A stretch of DNA of 64,000 nucleotides from Notospermus geniculatus (taxonomy: Eukaryota; Nemertea; Pilidiophora; Heteronemertea; Lineidae): the NCBI GenBank assembly GCA_002633025.1, contig NMRB01000077.1:686436-750435 (forward strand), in the 5' to 3' direction. Below are positions 10,655-22,486 of this stretch, in pieces. The translations under genes and the position numbers were made by a program. How positions within the stretch are numbered: the first letter of the stretch is position 1; every line of letters starts with the position of its first letter. A model generated the notes under the pieces. That model worked only from the letters and a program-made list of their open reading frames with translations. It was not told the DNA's origin and did no database searches.

Positions 10655-11569
10655 GTACGTGAATGTACACTCTCGGTCATAAGTAAATCCGCACCAGATA
10701 TTCTTGATTTACTAATCATTTTTTCCCAATTTTTGGACATGTGAAAGCCACATGCACTGTCTGACACATCCCGATTCAATTATTCAAGTCAACCAACATT
10801 CCTGTCTTTCACAGCTGTTCAAAGAGGGCCAGGTGGTTTGGAGGTTTCACCAACTGAAGTTTTCATCAAATTTTTCACCTGCGCAACCTTCAGCCTTGGT
10901 CATTAAGTGACAGTCCAGTGAAAATGTTCCAAAAATATATCAAGATCTCGCCAAAAATTGCATTTTTGTCCAAAATCTCAGCACATGCTTGGCGACCAGT
11001 GAACCCAACTATAAGATGGTCCCTTAGACATGTCCCCAATCAATGCCCTGACTTTGAATGTTGGCTAGTTGAGCAGGCCAATTGTTATTCAAAATCACAG
11101 TGGCCAACCACACCTTGTAAACAGATCAATTTCTTGCTTTCAATCATGCCCGGCCAGCAAAACACATCAATGTCCCGTTTGCATAATATGGCGAGGGAAT
11201 CTCACAGTTGAGTTAACTGGGTTCCCAAGTGGTGAAATTTGGGACAAAAATGCATTTTTTTGGCGAGATCTTGATATATTTTTGAACAATTTTCTCTGGT
11301 CTGTACCTTAGTGACCAAGTCTGAAGGTTGTGCAGGTGAAAAGTTTGCTGAAAACTTCAGTTGGTAAACCCTCAAAACCACCCTGTCCTCTTTGAACTGC
11401 TGTGGAAGACAGGAATGTTCGTGGATTTTGAAAAACTGAACGGGACGTGTTCGACAGTGCATGTGGCTTTCAGTTGTCCAAAAATTGGGAAAAATAATGA
11501 GTAATTATCGAGTAATTCAAGAATATCTGGTGCGGATTTACTCATGACCAAGAGTGTACAGCAACGTAC
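10655..11569. mobile_element. Large foldback element, arms about 360 bp
   Basis: The left arm 10655-11010 and right arm about 11206-11569 are reverse complements with moderate divergence (shared words include gtaaatccgcaccagatatt and atatatcaagatctcgcca), separated by about 195 bp. The ORFs here are shadows of the repeat. It ends about 200 bp upstream of the GPCR start codon. Confidence 0.85.
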
Positions 11570-11771
11570 GCATAGTACCAGACCAATGCAAATACATCTA
11601 GATGAAGCGACAGAAACATTTTTCCGTCTACTTCTCATGCAGTTTTTCCAACGCTTCTAGTACATGAACATTATAAAGTACTACATGCCTGCGTGCAGTG
11701 ATGAGACATGAAAATTGCAGTCGCTCAATAGGTCCCGTCCTTTCGGTTTTGTTTTTTCAGAGCAGAGTAAA

Positions 11772-14700
11772 ATGGCGACTACCTTGCGCAGAAAATTCAT
11801 CTTTGATTTGAATGTGACCAATGGATTTGTATATATGACCACAACAGAGGCAAGAGAAGTGAGCCTCACTCTGTGGGCCCTAGATATAATATACAATGTT
11901 TTAACTAAGTATACTTGGTGGACACCACTTATAATTGGCATCCCAGGAAATATCATATCAATCATGATCACAAGTAAGAAATCCAACAGGCATATATCAT
12001 CTTGTAACTACATGACTGCCTTGGCTATGGCCGATACCATGACGCTTGTCTCCATCGGCTGTTCCCTGACTCTCATGCACTATGGATTCTCACAAACACT
12101 GACAGCCGATGATAGGCAATTTCTTTATCGGTAAGTTTGTCAACATATTTCATCGTAGTTTTCACTAAACTCCCTGCGCAGATGTGTACCGCGCCCCCTT
12201 CGGTTTACCCGCTCTCCACAACTGCTTAACTTCGTAAAATTCGCCGCGTTGGGTCAACAGATGGCGCTGAGAGAGTCGACCAATGAGAGCACCGAGCAAT
12301 CGGTAACCAAGCTGGCCTGAGACACTTGTTCATTGGCCTGGCGGTTCGTAGCCATGGTAGAAAAAGAACATCCGTTGCCAACGGGCCAAAGAGTTCTGAA
12401 AGCAGCATGCTGATAGGCTGTACTCGCGCCAGGCCCTGACGCCATTTGTTGACAAAACGCGGCGACTTCCACGAAGTAAAGCAGTTGTGGAGAGCGAGTA
12501 AACCGAAGGGGGCGCGACTCACAACTGCGTAGGGTAAGTTTTCATATTCTGAAAATGTTTTGTCTCATTTACTGTATGACTTATCACTGTACCATTATTG
12601 TTTTTGTCAGTGAACCATCACGAGCCGACGTCACTTTCTGCGGCAGCACGTGTCACCTGCTGCCGTCTTAAAGTCGTGGCAGTTCCTTTCTATGTCGACA
12701 GTAGACTTCAGTGTTTTTTAGATTGGCAAGCTATCGAGGACTACTTATTTAGAAAAATCATGAATTTGACATTGGTCAGAGGGTCACATGACTTGCAAAC
12801 AAGTGGGAGGCAGTATTTTGCGTTCATCCTGTGTGTTGAGTCATTGTTGTATTCAATTTCTCAGGTGGCTTTGGTACATAGTTTATCTCTTTGCCATCCT
12901 TTCGGGCCTTTTCCTCGCCGAGATGTCCGTGGATAGGTTGATAGCAGTGCAATTCCCGATGGCCGCCGTGCGATACTGTACCAAGTCTCGAGCGTGGAAA
13001 ACAATCGTTGTCACAGCGATAATTATCGCTCTCCTGAATAGTAACCTGTTTTTCACGTACAGATATCATCGCGAAGAAGTTCTAGGTAGGTAAATGGAAT
13101 TTCCTGAGGGAGTGTAGACCTATACCGCGCCCAACTGCCGTTCATGCACAGAAAAAAAAATCGATCTCAAGTCGAGACAAAATGAGTCTCCAGCCTACTA
13201 TTTTTCCCTAAAATGAGTTTCCTTTGCTATTCGAACCGAGAATGAGTACCAGTTTTCTAAGGTTGGAGCCCTCTTACATCGACTGGAGATAACTGCAACT
13301 GGAGTCTCATTCTGAAGTAGAGACGATGGGCCGATTTTATAAACGATGGCTAAGATAACCATCGGGTTTCATCACCCCATAGTTGACAAACTGTTTGCTA
13401 ACAGAAATAAATTTTTCGATTTTATGAATCGTTGATAGCCAAACATTCTAAAAGTAAAAATGTTTACTTTGATTAATTAGCGGTTTTCAGAACAGCCGAT
13501 GGTTAAACCGAGGTTTATCTTAGCTATCGTTTATAAAATCGGCCCAAAGTCTACTCATTTTGAGTTTTCTCAGTTCTCCAGTCGATGGGACAGGGCATCA
13601 GCTGGAGAAAATTGGAAAAAACCGAGGGAAACCAAAATCTGCTCATATGAGAAGCTCGGTGGTGTGGTGGTTCTGGTGTCCGACGTGCGATCAGAGGGTC
13701 CTGGGTTCGAAACCCACTGGGTGTGAAACATTTTTTTTATATATATGGAGACATCACTTGTTTATTTGATTCGAGACAACACACAATCCGGTGGAAACAG
13801 CTGAGAATCATTTTAACCAGTTGGAGACACAAATCATCTCAAGTGGAGACCCAGTTATGTCTATTCGAGTTGCAAAAGAAACTCATTTTAGGGACAAGAG
13901 TTGGATATTCATTTTATCTCGAGATGAGATCGTTTTTTCTTCCTGTGTGTCAATCTGTCCAGTCGTTTCTCTCACAGGGACGGACATACTTCGAGCTGAT
14001 GTACCAGATAGTCCTATACTCGAGGGTCTAGCTTTAGGATTCCAGCTTGGCGTCGGCACGCTTATTCCATTTTTCATTATAGTCGTCAGTAACGTTTGGA
14101 TCATACTTGCCGTAAGTTGCTTCAGCCCAAGACCAGGACCCTTTGTTCACTCGAGCCATCTTTTAAGCCAGGCGTACATCGCACTTGCGACTGGAAGCAA
14201 CTGAGTCTGATCAGTCGCTGGTGATATACGCGCTGCGCGCAAATTGCAAATTCAGTAAAACTAGGAGGATCCAAGATCAGTCGTTATGTCCTGACCGCGT
14301 ACGTCGCACTTGCGAATGGCAGCAACTCGGGTAACATTCGGGGGCGCTGGGACTCGAGGAGACTTGGATTTGTTCAGAAAACTGGCACTGATCAATTGCA
14401 AGCCCGCGTACATCGCAGCGAATGAACGAAACTGGGTACAACTAGTTGAACATGTACAACTGGCGGCAACTGGCAAAATCTCAGTTCCAGCGAGTCGCAA
14501 GGATGCGTACATCGACCATTTCTGGCGACTGATCAGTTGCGTCCAGTTCCAGCCAGATCCTCCCAGTCTCCAGTAGCTCAGTTGCGACTAGTTGTCTCCA
14601 GTCGCAAGTGCGATGTACGCTAGGCTTTAGATCTACGTATAGACGTGAGTAGAACTCTTGTACTGTCACCTTTTCTCTGAATGTTCCCTATCCACCAATC

Positions 14701-16265
14701 ATGTCGACATATTTCCCCATCATGTGTAACTTGATTGTTGACCTCTTCTTATTCACCACTTAAGGTGCACAAAGCCAATAAGGCGAGCGTAGTGCAGGAG
14801 CTTTCAGATACCAAGGGCAAGAAAAAACGGGACAAGGACGCCAAATACCTTACCCGGATGTTGATTCTCGTTTGCATCGCTTACATCCTTTGCTCTATCC
14901 CTTACAGGTAGTTTGTTTAATTCTGCACATTGCTTTCCTTTACTTACCGATATTCACCTGCGGTGTCTTGACTACCACCTTTTCCTGTATCTTGATCTTG
15001 TCAAATACATGTATTGGGTCCCGAAGTTTGGTATCAAAATTATTCGGTGAATTCCTACAATACCTTTAATTCCTTGTCAATTTGCCAACCTCAAATGTCA
15101 CATAGGTACGAAAGCCAGGGAACTGTGGCCACTTCACCTCAAAATCATTTGGTTGGTCGGTATTCATAATATCTCTTTATCGAACTGACTTCGGGTGAAA
15201 AGACTCGATCCCAGTGACCGCTCAGAGGAGAACATTGCATCTGATGTTGTCTATTTCATGTTTTTAAAGTCAAAACTGTCGTATACTAAGGCTGCTTTTC
15301 CACGAGACGTTTGCGGGCGCGGAATAGGAAGCGGGCGCGGGTGGAAAAAATCGATCCAACGTAATTCCCTTTAGCTGTTTCACCCGCACCCGCTCCCGCC
15401 ACCGAAACCGCGTCCGCAAACGTCTCTTGGAAAAGCAGCCTAAGGGTCGTATTTTAGAACGTTCCTCAACGTTGAGGTCGACCTTAAGTCTATTGTAAAA
15501 CCATCGAGAACAATACATTTAAGGTGGACCATAATGTTAAAGCGAATGGCTCGTGGGGTTTGTTTTGATTTTTGCTGGTACATGTACCTCCCATAGAGAA
15601 TGAACCTAGTCTCCAGGCAAAGCCGTGCTCCAATCATATATAGGCAAAACTTGTGCAAATATGCGAACGTGCACCTGGGGAAGAGGGTCTATTAAAAATT
15701 TGTTAAAATCGGTTAATGACAGTTTCAAATTCAGTCGGTCAAAATGTACATTTTGTGCTACTTATATTGATTTCGAAGCGGTAGATTTTGCGGAATACGC
15801 CTCTGAAGTTTGGCTGTCTAATGCATTTCCCATTAAACTAAAATCCTTCTTTCGCCTTTTTCTCAAAACGGCGCTTGATTTGAGGATATGTCAACAAACA
15901 ACTGTCAACAAACACCGCGAGCCATTCACTTTAAGGAACATTCTAAAATACGGCCCCATAACTTACCATTCTGCTTCAGAATGTATGATGCTGTCATGAA
16001 CCTGCCCGTACTCAAGCACCTGTACGACATGAGAGACAAGTATTGGATTCTCCGCTACGGAGTCGAGTATTGGATAATTCTTGAAGTTTGGCATCAAAAT
16101 TATTCGGTGAATTTCTACCTGTACTGCATCGGCGGTGGTCGAAAGTATAGAAACGACGTGAAGGCTGTTCTAGGAGAGTTGTTTAGGGTGATTTGCTGTA
16201 GGAGGGTGCAGGAGGACTCGGCAATGCCGAGGGGGACAAGATCAACGGCAACAAGATGTGAATGA
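11772..16265 (+). CDS. Rhodopsin-class (class A) G-protein-coupled receptor, five coding exons
   Basis: Coding exons are 11772-12130, 12865-13085, 13978-14111, 14765-14907 and 15980-16265. All introns are GT-AG, phases agree at every join, and the product is 380 residues with TGA at 16263-16265. It would be a plasma-membrane receptor coupling an extracellular ligand to G proteins. Exon 1 has TM1 with the GN motif (IIGIPGNIISIMI) and TM2 (TALAMADTMTLVS). Exon 2 has TM3 ending DRLIAV in place of DRY, and TM4. Exon 3 has TM5 (TLIPFFIIVVSNVWIILA). Exon 4 has a basic third loop (KGKKKRDKD) and TM6. Exon 5 has TM7 ending VNFYLY instead of NPxxY, then a basic tail with CC, a possible palmitoylation site. 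The usual Cys at the start of TM3 is not apparent. The ATG at 11772 has a good context (aaaATGG). Ligand and subfamily are unknown; peptide-receptor-like is a guess. Confidence 0.88.
12190..12516. mobile_element. MITE-like element in GPCR intron 1
   Basis: The left end cgcgcccccttcggtttacc, continuing about 45 bp, is complementary to the right end ending at 12516; total 327 bp, no coding sequence. Confidence 0.85.
13147..13949 (+). mobile_element. TIR element carrying a tRNA-like segment, copy 1 (GPCR intron 2)
   Basis: The termini cacagaaaaaaaaatcgatc (left) and complementary cgttttttcttcctgtgtg (right) bracket a body holding a tRNA-like region at about 13664-13730 (A box tggtgtggtgg, B box ggttcgaaacc). 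A separate 218-bp MITE (13328-13545) has inserted into it. Without that insert the length is about 585 bp, matching copy 2. Its right end lies about 28 bp before the GPCR exon 3. Confidence 0.85.
13328..13545. mobile_element. 218-bp MITE nested in the TIR/tRNA element
   Basis: The termini gggccgattttataaacgat and its complement at the right end pair over about 31 bp. The uninterrupted related sequence in copy 2 near 16830-16860 shows this block is a later insertion. Confidence 0.9.
14164..14628. mobile_element. MITE-like element in GPCR intron 3
   Basis: The terminal gcgtacatcgcacttgcgac at the left is answered by the complementary gtcgcaagtgcgatgtacgc at the right. Internal partial copies of the same word occur near 14298 and 14405. 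Confidence 0.85.
15020..15066 (+). pseudogene. Degenerate copy of the GPCR TM7 exon inside intron 4
   Basis: The segment gaagtttggtatcaaaatta, continuing ttcggtgaatt, nearly repeats the functional exon 5 sequence at about 16083-16122 (which encodes EVWHQNYSVNFYLY). Here NFYLY has decayed to NSYNT. Only this core and a loosely similar upstream tattgg word survive, so it is a fossil of a tandem exon or local gene duplication. Confidence 0.8.
15286..15444. mobile_element. 159-bp MITE-like element in GPCR intron 4
   Basis: The termini aaggctgcttttccacgaga and complementary cttggaaaagcagcct, with cgtttgcgg/ccgcaaacg next to them, pair over about 30 bp. Confidence 0.85.
15443..15957. mobile_element. 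515-bp MITE-like element in GPCR intron 4
   Basis: gggtcgtattttagaacgtt at the left pairs with aaggaacattctaaaatacg and cggcccc at the right. It abuts the previous element and ends about 20 bp before exon 5. Confidence 0.75.
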
Positions 16266-16434
16266 TTTGTTGCCAGGAATGTCACATTGGTTGTACTCAG
16301 TGTGAAGGTTACACACCAGTAATTGACCAATCAGTACTATTACTACTAAAGGTAGTACTATTAAAATCGGCATTTCCTCTTTAACACGATTTATTCGGTT
16401 TGGATATTTTGCGTAAAACCCGGAAGATACAGCT

Positions 16435-17017
16435 CACAGAAAGAAAAAACGATCTCATCTCGAGATAAAATGAATCTCCAACTCTTGTCCCTAAAATGAG
16501 TTTCTTTTGCAACTCGAATAGACATAACTGGGTCTCCACTTGAGATGACATTGTCTCCAACTGGTTAAAATGAATCTCAGCTGTTTCCACCAGATTGTCT
16601 GTTGTCTCGAATCAAATAAACAAGTCCTGTCTCTCTATTATATAAAAAAAAAGTGTTTCACACCCAGTGGGTTTCGAACCCAGGACCCTCTGATCGGAAG
16701 TCGGACACCAGAACCACCACACCACCGAGCTCCTCATATGAGCAGATTTTGGTTCCCCTCGGTTTGTTTCCAATTTTCTCCAGCTGATGCCCTGTCCTCA
16801 TCGACTGGAGAACTGAGAAAACTCAAAATGAGTATAGTCTTTGTCTCTATCAGGATGAGACTCCAGTTGCAGTTATCTCCAGTCGATGCAAGAGGGCTCC
16901 AGCCTTAGAAAACTGGCACTCATTCTCTGTTCGAGTAGCAAAGAAACTCATTTTAGGGACAAAATAGTAGGCTGGAGACTCATTTTATCTCGAGATGAGA
17001 TCGATTTTTTTCTGTGT
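16435..17017 (-). mobile_element. TIR element carrying a tRNA-like segment, copy 2
   Basis: Inverted relative to copy 1. Its ends cacagaaagaaaaaacgatc and gagatcgatttttttctgtg are complementary. The tRNA-like B box is ggtttcgaacc read on this strand near 16670. Length about 583 bp, with no internal MITE. Confidence 0.85.
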
Positions 17018-17199
17018 AGACCGCAGTTGCCAAAATCCGAATCCAATGATATTTCGTATGGTCTCAAACCTTTCAGATGTTGCTAGTGGGAAGAAAATTA
17101 ATATTAACATTATCTTTCCACATGCTGCTTTTGACTTAGACCCGATCATCATATCGAAGAGATGGTAATGGCGAAATGCACGTCTCCTTACGCCAAGAG

Positions 17200-17480
17200 T
17201 GTTCAAGTTGCTTCTGAGAGGGGGTTTAGACGAACCAACCTCACTGCAGACCACAGCGTGTACATATCATGGGCTTAAGGCCCCTTTTAATACATGTACG
17301 TCGCTCTTCTGTCGCGCCGAACCAAAAATCCAAGTTCGGCACATGAGAAGAGCGACGTATGAAACGAAAGTTTGCCGCTGTATCATTGTGTCGACCCAAA
17401 ATTTGGATTGACTCGCCCTACCGCTCTACCCCGCAGTGGAGCGACACTGTTTCATGCGTCGCGCTTATGCCGTGTCGAAC
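17200..17480. repeat. Foldback sequence around gaagagcgacgta
   Basis: tacgtcgctcttctgtcgcg with ccgaac pairs with gttcggcacatgagaagagc with gacgta across a short loop (about 17296-17360). No gene. Confidence 0.6.
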
Positions 17481-18430
17481 TTAAATTAAAATGTATGCTG
17501 AGGGAATAAATTATTCAAATATCACTTTAAATTATTCAAATTACACTATTTTATTTCGCGCAAGCGTTATTCACATTTCCTGTTGGAAGTATAGGGTGAA
17601 CTGTGTCAGCTCAGCAGCAGAAGACAGTAATCATGATGATTTGAATCGAGGTTTTTCATTTGAGAGGTACCAAGGGCCTAGGCCCTATGCCACGCCTCAC
17701 CGCATTTTCTAACAAGCGCAACAGAACCAGCATCCCGTAGTTTGGAATTGGCGCCATTTTTGCAACGGTGTTGTGGTCGGCCAATTCCGCAATGACCGTG
17801 GGCTGCAGAGATGCAATGAGAGCGACGCATGTATCAGATCCATGTGGATCAACCCAAAGTCGAACTTAAAGTACGTTAAATCATCTAGACCCCAACGGGA
17901 GGACTCTTTGGCAAACCTTGGTATTATTGGTGAAGTCTGGCTATTGAAATGCGTTTTATTGACAGGACACTTCCAGCCAATCCCACGCCTGTGCCTGTGT
18001 TCAATTAAAGGGAGACATGCGAAAAATATTGCCCGGCGGGCACTCTTGGTTATCGTAGTGTCAGCGATGATGATCAGACGGCGCTGTGCGTTAAAGCGAG
18101 GAACGAGGAATTTCAGTTCGTCAACCGACCGCCACTATACGCGCTCGCCATTGTGTGTTAAAAATAGAACTTCTTTTGCGCTCGTATTATATGGTATTAC
18201 ATGATTATGGGACCATTGTATTAGTGCTTGCGAAAGCATTGGCATGATTGGGCTGCTTTGGCGAGAGGGGTTGAACCAATATACATGTAAGCTGGTCGAA
18301 GTGGTCTGTTGAGTGTTGGAACTTGAGACTGGCTTTCCTGTCCATGGCATTTTCGGCAGCAGTATATGGATAACGGGATTTCCTATAGTGGTGCTGCCGA
18401 CAGTGCCCACCACCAACAGCCACTTGTCTA
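17481..18430. other. No gene recognised
   Basis: Several short frames, none with a domain or consistent splice sites. Confidence 0.45.
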
Positions 18431-18433
18431 CTG

Positions 18434-19148
18434 GAGCTGAAGGGGTTATTGTCGTCCTGGGTACACAAAAGGTGTACCCAGGTTCGATGTCGTCAAGTGA
18501 AATTGTAGCCTGGGTCCACTTTCTTGTTACAAACTGTACCCAGGTTCTGATTTAGAGACCTCGGGGCGAGGTTGTTCTCGGTGAAGTCACTTGATACATG
18601 TGATATTGTGTCGGCAAGTTGGCCGTGCAAAAAGCTAAAGAAGAGAAGTTGAAATAATTTTATTTTTGACTAGCTGGACAGTTTTCAACCTCGGATGATT
18701 ACAGAGAAAGATAATCAACTCGGCAGCTAGACACGAAAACGTGTCATTTCCATGTAGGCCTACACCCGGGGGCCTACATGTGAATGTGCCATTTGTGCAT
18801 GGCCATGATGTTTGTTTGATCATGTGTGATAGCTTGCCGGGCAAACACTGCGGACCTTTGTGTTCCATTGTTAGGGGAGGTGTAAAAAGGGGATTGTAGA
18901 GGGGCAATTAGCTCGCTGTTCCTCCTGTCAGTATAATTCCTCCAAGGTCATAGCAACAGGATCCTGGAACCAACACGCGCTAATTAACGTATCCCACGAA
19001 ATCTTGAGAATGAGCTCGTCCCTAGGTCTCTGAATCAGAACCTGGGTACAGTTTGTAACACGAAAGTGGACCCAGGGTACAATTTCACTTGACGACAACG
19101 ATCCTGGGTACACTTTATGTGTACCCAGGACGACAATAACCCCTTCAG
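18434..19148. mobile_element. Foldback element, arms about 130 bp
   Basis: The left arm 18434-18564 and right arm 19021-19148 are reverse complements (shared agctgaaggggttattgtcg and tcctgggtacac). The middle has no coding sequence. Confidence 0.85.
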
Positions 19149-19292
19149 CTCTACTGGAGCACGGATCTTATAAATACCTCCATGTTCTGCTCAATAAGAG
19201 AAAAAGCACAGAGGTTGACACAATAATGAATGATAAATAGGAAGTCAACTTCCAAGAATTCGCAAATTTTCGACCCCAACCAGGGTCTTCTT

Positions 19293-19603
19293 CACAGAAA
19301 GAAAAAACGATCTCATCTCGAGGTAAAATGAATCGCCAACTCTTGTCCCTGAAATGAGTTTCTTTTGCAACTCGAATAGACATAACTGGGTCTCCACTTG
19401 AGATGACATTGTCTCCATCTGGTTAAAATGATTCTCAGCTGTTTCCACCGGATTGTCTGTTGTCTCGAATCAAAAAAACAAGTGATGTCTCCATATATTA
19501 AAAAAAAAACGTTTCACACCCTGTGGGTTTCGAACCCAGAACCCTCTGATCGCAAGTCGGACACCAGAACCACCACACCACCAAGCCGATTTTTTTTCTG
19601 TGT
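19293..19603 (-). mobile_element. TIR element carrying a tRNA-like segment, copy 3 (internally deleted)
   Basis: Same left end as copy 2 and the same tRNA-like block (gggtttcgaacccagaaccc on the plus strand). The sequence beyond the tRNA-like block is deleted and the copy jumps to the terminal gattttttttctgtgt. Confidence 0.8.
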
Positions 19604-19797
19604 TCAGGCTGGCACTTTCTAGACCGAAATCGCAGAAAAGACTGCTGAAAAGTGAGATTTCAGGCATCAGCTCCAAAGGGCACGCTGATGGGCAACGAGT
19701 TATCGTCCTCCCCGCGCCTATTTTTGACGCCGCGCAAATTCATTTTTGCTACATGTAAGTCACTGCAAATTCCACTGTAGCATCAACTTGCGTGTCA

Positions 19798-20133
19798 NNN
19801 NNNNNNNNNNNNNNNNNNNNNNNNNNNNNNNNNNNNNNNNNNNNNNNNNNNNNNNNNNNNNNNNNNNNNNNNNNNNNNNNNNNNNNNNNNNNNNNNNNNN
19901 NNNNNNNNNNNNNNNNNNNNNNNNNNNNNNNNNNNNNNNNNNNNNNNNNNNNNNNNNNNNNNNNNNNNNNNNNNNNNNNNNNNNNNNNNNNNNNNNNNNN
20001 NNNNNNNNNNNNNNNNNNNNNNNNNNNNNNNNNNNNNNNNNNNNNNNNNNNNNNNNNNNNNNNNNNNNNNNNNNNNNNNNNNNNNNNNNNNNNNNNNNNN
20101 NNNNNNNNNNNNNNNNNNNNNNNNNNNNNNNNN
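19798..20133. other. Assembly gap (336 N)
   Basis: Run of Ns. The right flank is a tandem repeat of about 145 bp, which may explain why the assembly broke here. Confidence 1.
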
Positions 20134-20330
20134 TTCAGGTTGATCGGTCAAAGCGTTCTGAAGTTAATTGACGGAAACCAATTTCACGCTGGCCACCATA
20201 GCCGCCATCTTGGATGGGCGGCGGAGCTGGTCATCGAAAGGAACCGTCCCCTCATAGAGACCAACCCTCACAAAAAAATTCAGGTTGATTGGTGAAAGCG
20301 TTCTCAAGCTAATTGACGGAAACCAAATGT
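20134..20330. repeat. Tandem repeat at gap edge
   Basis: ttcaggttgatcggtcaaag with gcgttct recurs about 145 bp later with small changes (20134 and 20279). Confidence 0.85.
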
Positions 20331-20335
20331 TAACG

Positions 20336-20425
20336 GACACTGACACCGACACCGACGACGACACCGACACCGACGCACGCGCCACGACATAATGCCCCCG
20401 ACTTTTTCGGAAGTCGGGGGCATAA
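20336..20425. repeat. (gacacc)n microsatellite and a tgcccccgact hairpin
   Basis: Imperfect gacaccgac units at 20336-20378 are followed by tgcccccgact ... agtcgggggca, a perfect 11-bp inverted pair. Confidence 0.9.
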
Positions 20426-22000
20426 AAACTAAAAATCATGCCACCCGGCCTGCCTATTTCCAATCTGCCACACGACGACATCTTCCTTTTTGCAAATTGC
20501 GGAATAAAAGGAAGCAATAAAACTGTTCGGACTACTATACGTTAGTTCGTGAACCTTACGCATTCAGGTATATTGTTTGGTCCACGGATCCGCCCGACGT
20601 TAGAAATGCCAATTTGGGGGGAAAATAAAATTTAGTTTTCGTATATTAGCCGATCCGCCGACCCGAAATTCACACAAATTGGAAAAAAAATAAATATTTT
20701 TCACCCGCACCCCGACATGGCATTGTCCATGCCATGGATGCACAAAGTTCTGCACCCGACAACCTGCCAACACGCACCAGACAAGCATCAAAGTCTGTTA
20801 TGGATGGCCGCCAGTAGTTCTCTAATCACGTAATGAAAATTTTACCTTTAGTACATAACCTTCATTCATAAAATGCACAACTGTATCTTGCCATCTCATC
20901 ATTTGCACCTCTTCTTAGCAAACTAGGCCTATAGTGACAGTTCCGACGGAGCCATCCACCCACAAGAGCCGGCCTGACGATGCCGTTTTGGCGGGAAGCC
21001 AAAAGAGACCGCGTGTATTGGCTAGTCGCCAAGATGCAGTGACATGACTGGGAAGGCTACTTTTATTCAAATATAATTTGACCTATTTAGTGCCACATCC
21101 AATGGGTGGGGGATACCACACTGGGATTCCCATTACATCATTGTGGCAACTATATATTTGGCACACCATATGCATGGGGTGTTTACATTTGCAAGTCATG
21201 TCCATTTGGCTTTGAGTTGAAACTTGCCATGTACAGTTCCTGTTGAATAGGTTTTTGTAATACTCATTGAAAAGTTGAGATGGGAATAAAATAGCTAGGC
21301 GTACAACTAAAGAGCGCTGCAATTGCTCCAGATGTTGGCTTTGGTGCCCAGGCTCAATGGCCTGGTGCCCAAGAAATATTATGAACAACCAAGGCCAACG
21401 TGGCAGTACCCCCTAAATCTTTATGTCAATGCCTCCTAGTATTCACATTCAATGTTATTGGAAAACTTTTATTCTGAAGTTTGTTTCTTCAACAAGCTCT
21501 TGGTTTCATCGGCGTCAGACGAGCCGAAAATAAACGTCAATAAATGACAACGACATCTGGTGGCAACCAGCAAAATAAGAAATCACGCGATAGCGAGAGC
21601 AAGAACAGGATGCGCATGCTTGTGGTGGTCAGCCTCGCGTGTCGTCCGTCGTCGTCATCGTTAACAGGGGTGGCACGTTTCTAAACGGCTTGGGTTACAA
21701 ACTTGAAATTTGGTGTACAGGTACCCTACATGTATGGTAAAAACTATCTCTGGACCGAAACTTAGCGCTGCTGCTTGTACACTCTGGCCTGTAGGGGGCG
21801 CTTTGTGGATACCTTCTTTCGGCCGTATCTCCTGAACGCTGTTAGCTAGAACCAAGAAACTTTTATGGTGTGTTCCTCTGATGAGACTACATCACATAAA
21901 TCCCAGGTTTTTGATTTGACCTACTTTTCAAGATCACAGAGGTCAAAGTTCAAAATTCACTGTTTGGTGGCACATTTAATGGCTATTTGACATAGACTGT
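20426..22000. other. No gene recognised
   Basis: Short frames only. The stretch 20570-20710 (cggatccgcccgacgttag) resembles the ends of the element at 60331. Confidence 0.4.
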
Positions 22001-22029
22001 TGTGATTTGGTGTGAAGATATATCTAGGC

Positions 22030-22250
22030 ACCTTGCACAAATGCACCAAATTTCAACCCGATCGAACTTCAAATATGGCCGCCAGGAAGCCATCTTGAAA
22101 AATGGACTTTGACCCACATTTTATAAATAGGAGTAGGTAGGATGTTTTAACGTTGTCAAAATATGTATCTAGGTACCATATAAATATATGGTAAATTTCA
22201 GTCAGATTCGACGTCAAATATGGCCGCCAGAGAGCCATCTTGAATGAAAT
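22030..22250. repeat. Two-copy repeat with atatggccgccag
   Basis: tcaaatatggccgccag(g/a) then agccatcttgaa occurs at about 22070 and 22213, about 143 bp apart, with related flanks. Confidence 0.75.
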
Positions 22251-22486
22251 GGTCCATGGACCATGTGCCCACCTGTGGGTGAATGTCCCAGAAGAACAGA
22301 TGGCAATTGTATGTTCAAGTGTATGCCTATTTTTACAGCTAGGCTTAACAGGGCAGGGTAGGCCTAGGCCTGGGCATATGAATTGCATTGCCATAAAAAT
22401 ATTGGGGTAGGAATAGGACGTAGGCCTAGATTGGGCCCATCAAAGTCTTTGACTGATCATGGTCGTAGGCCTATGGCCCTGGCCAA

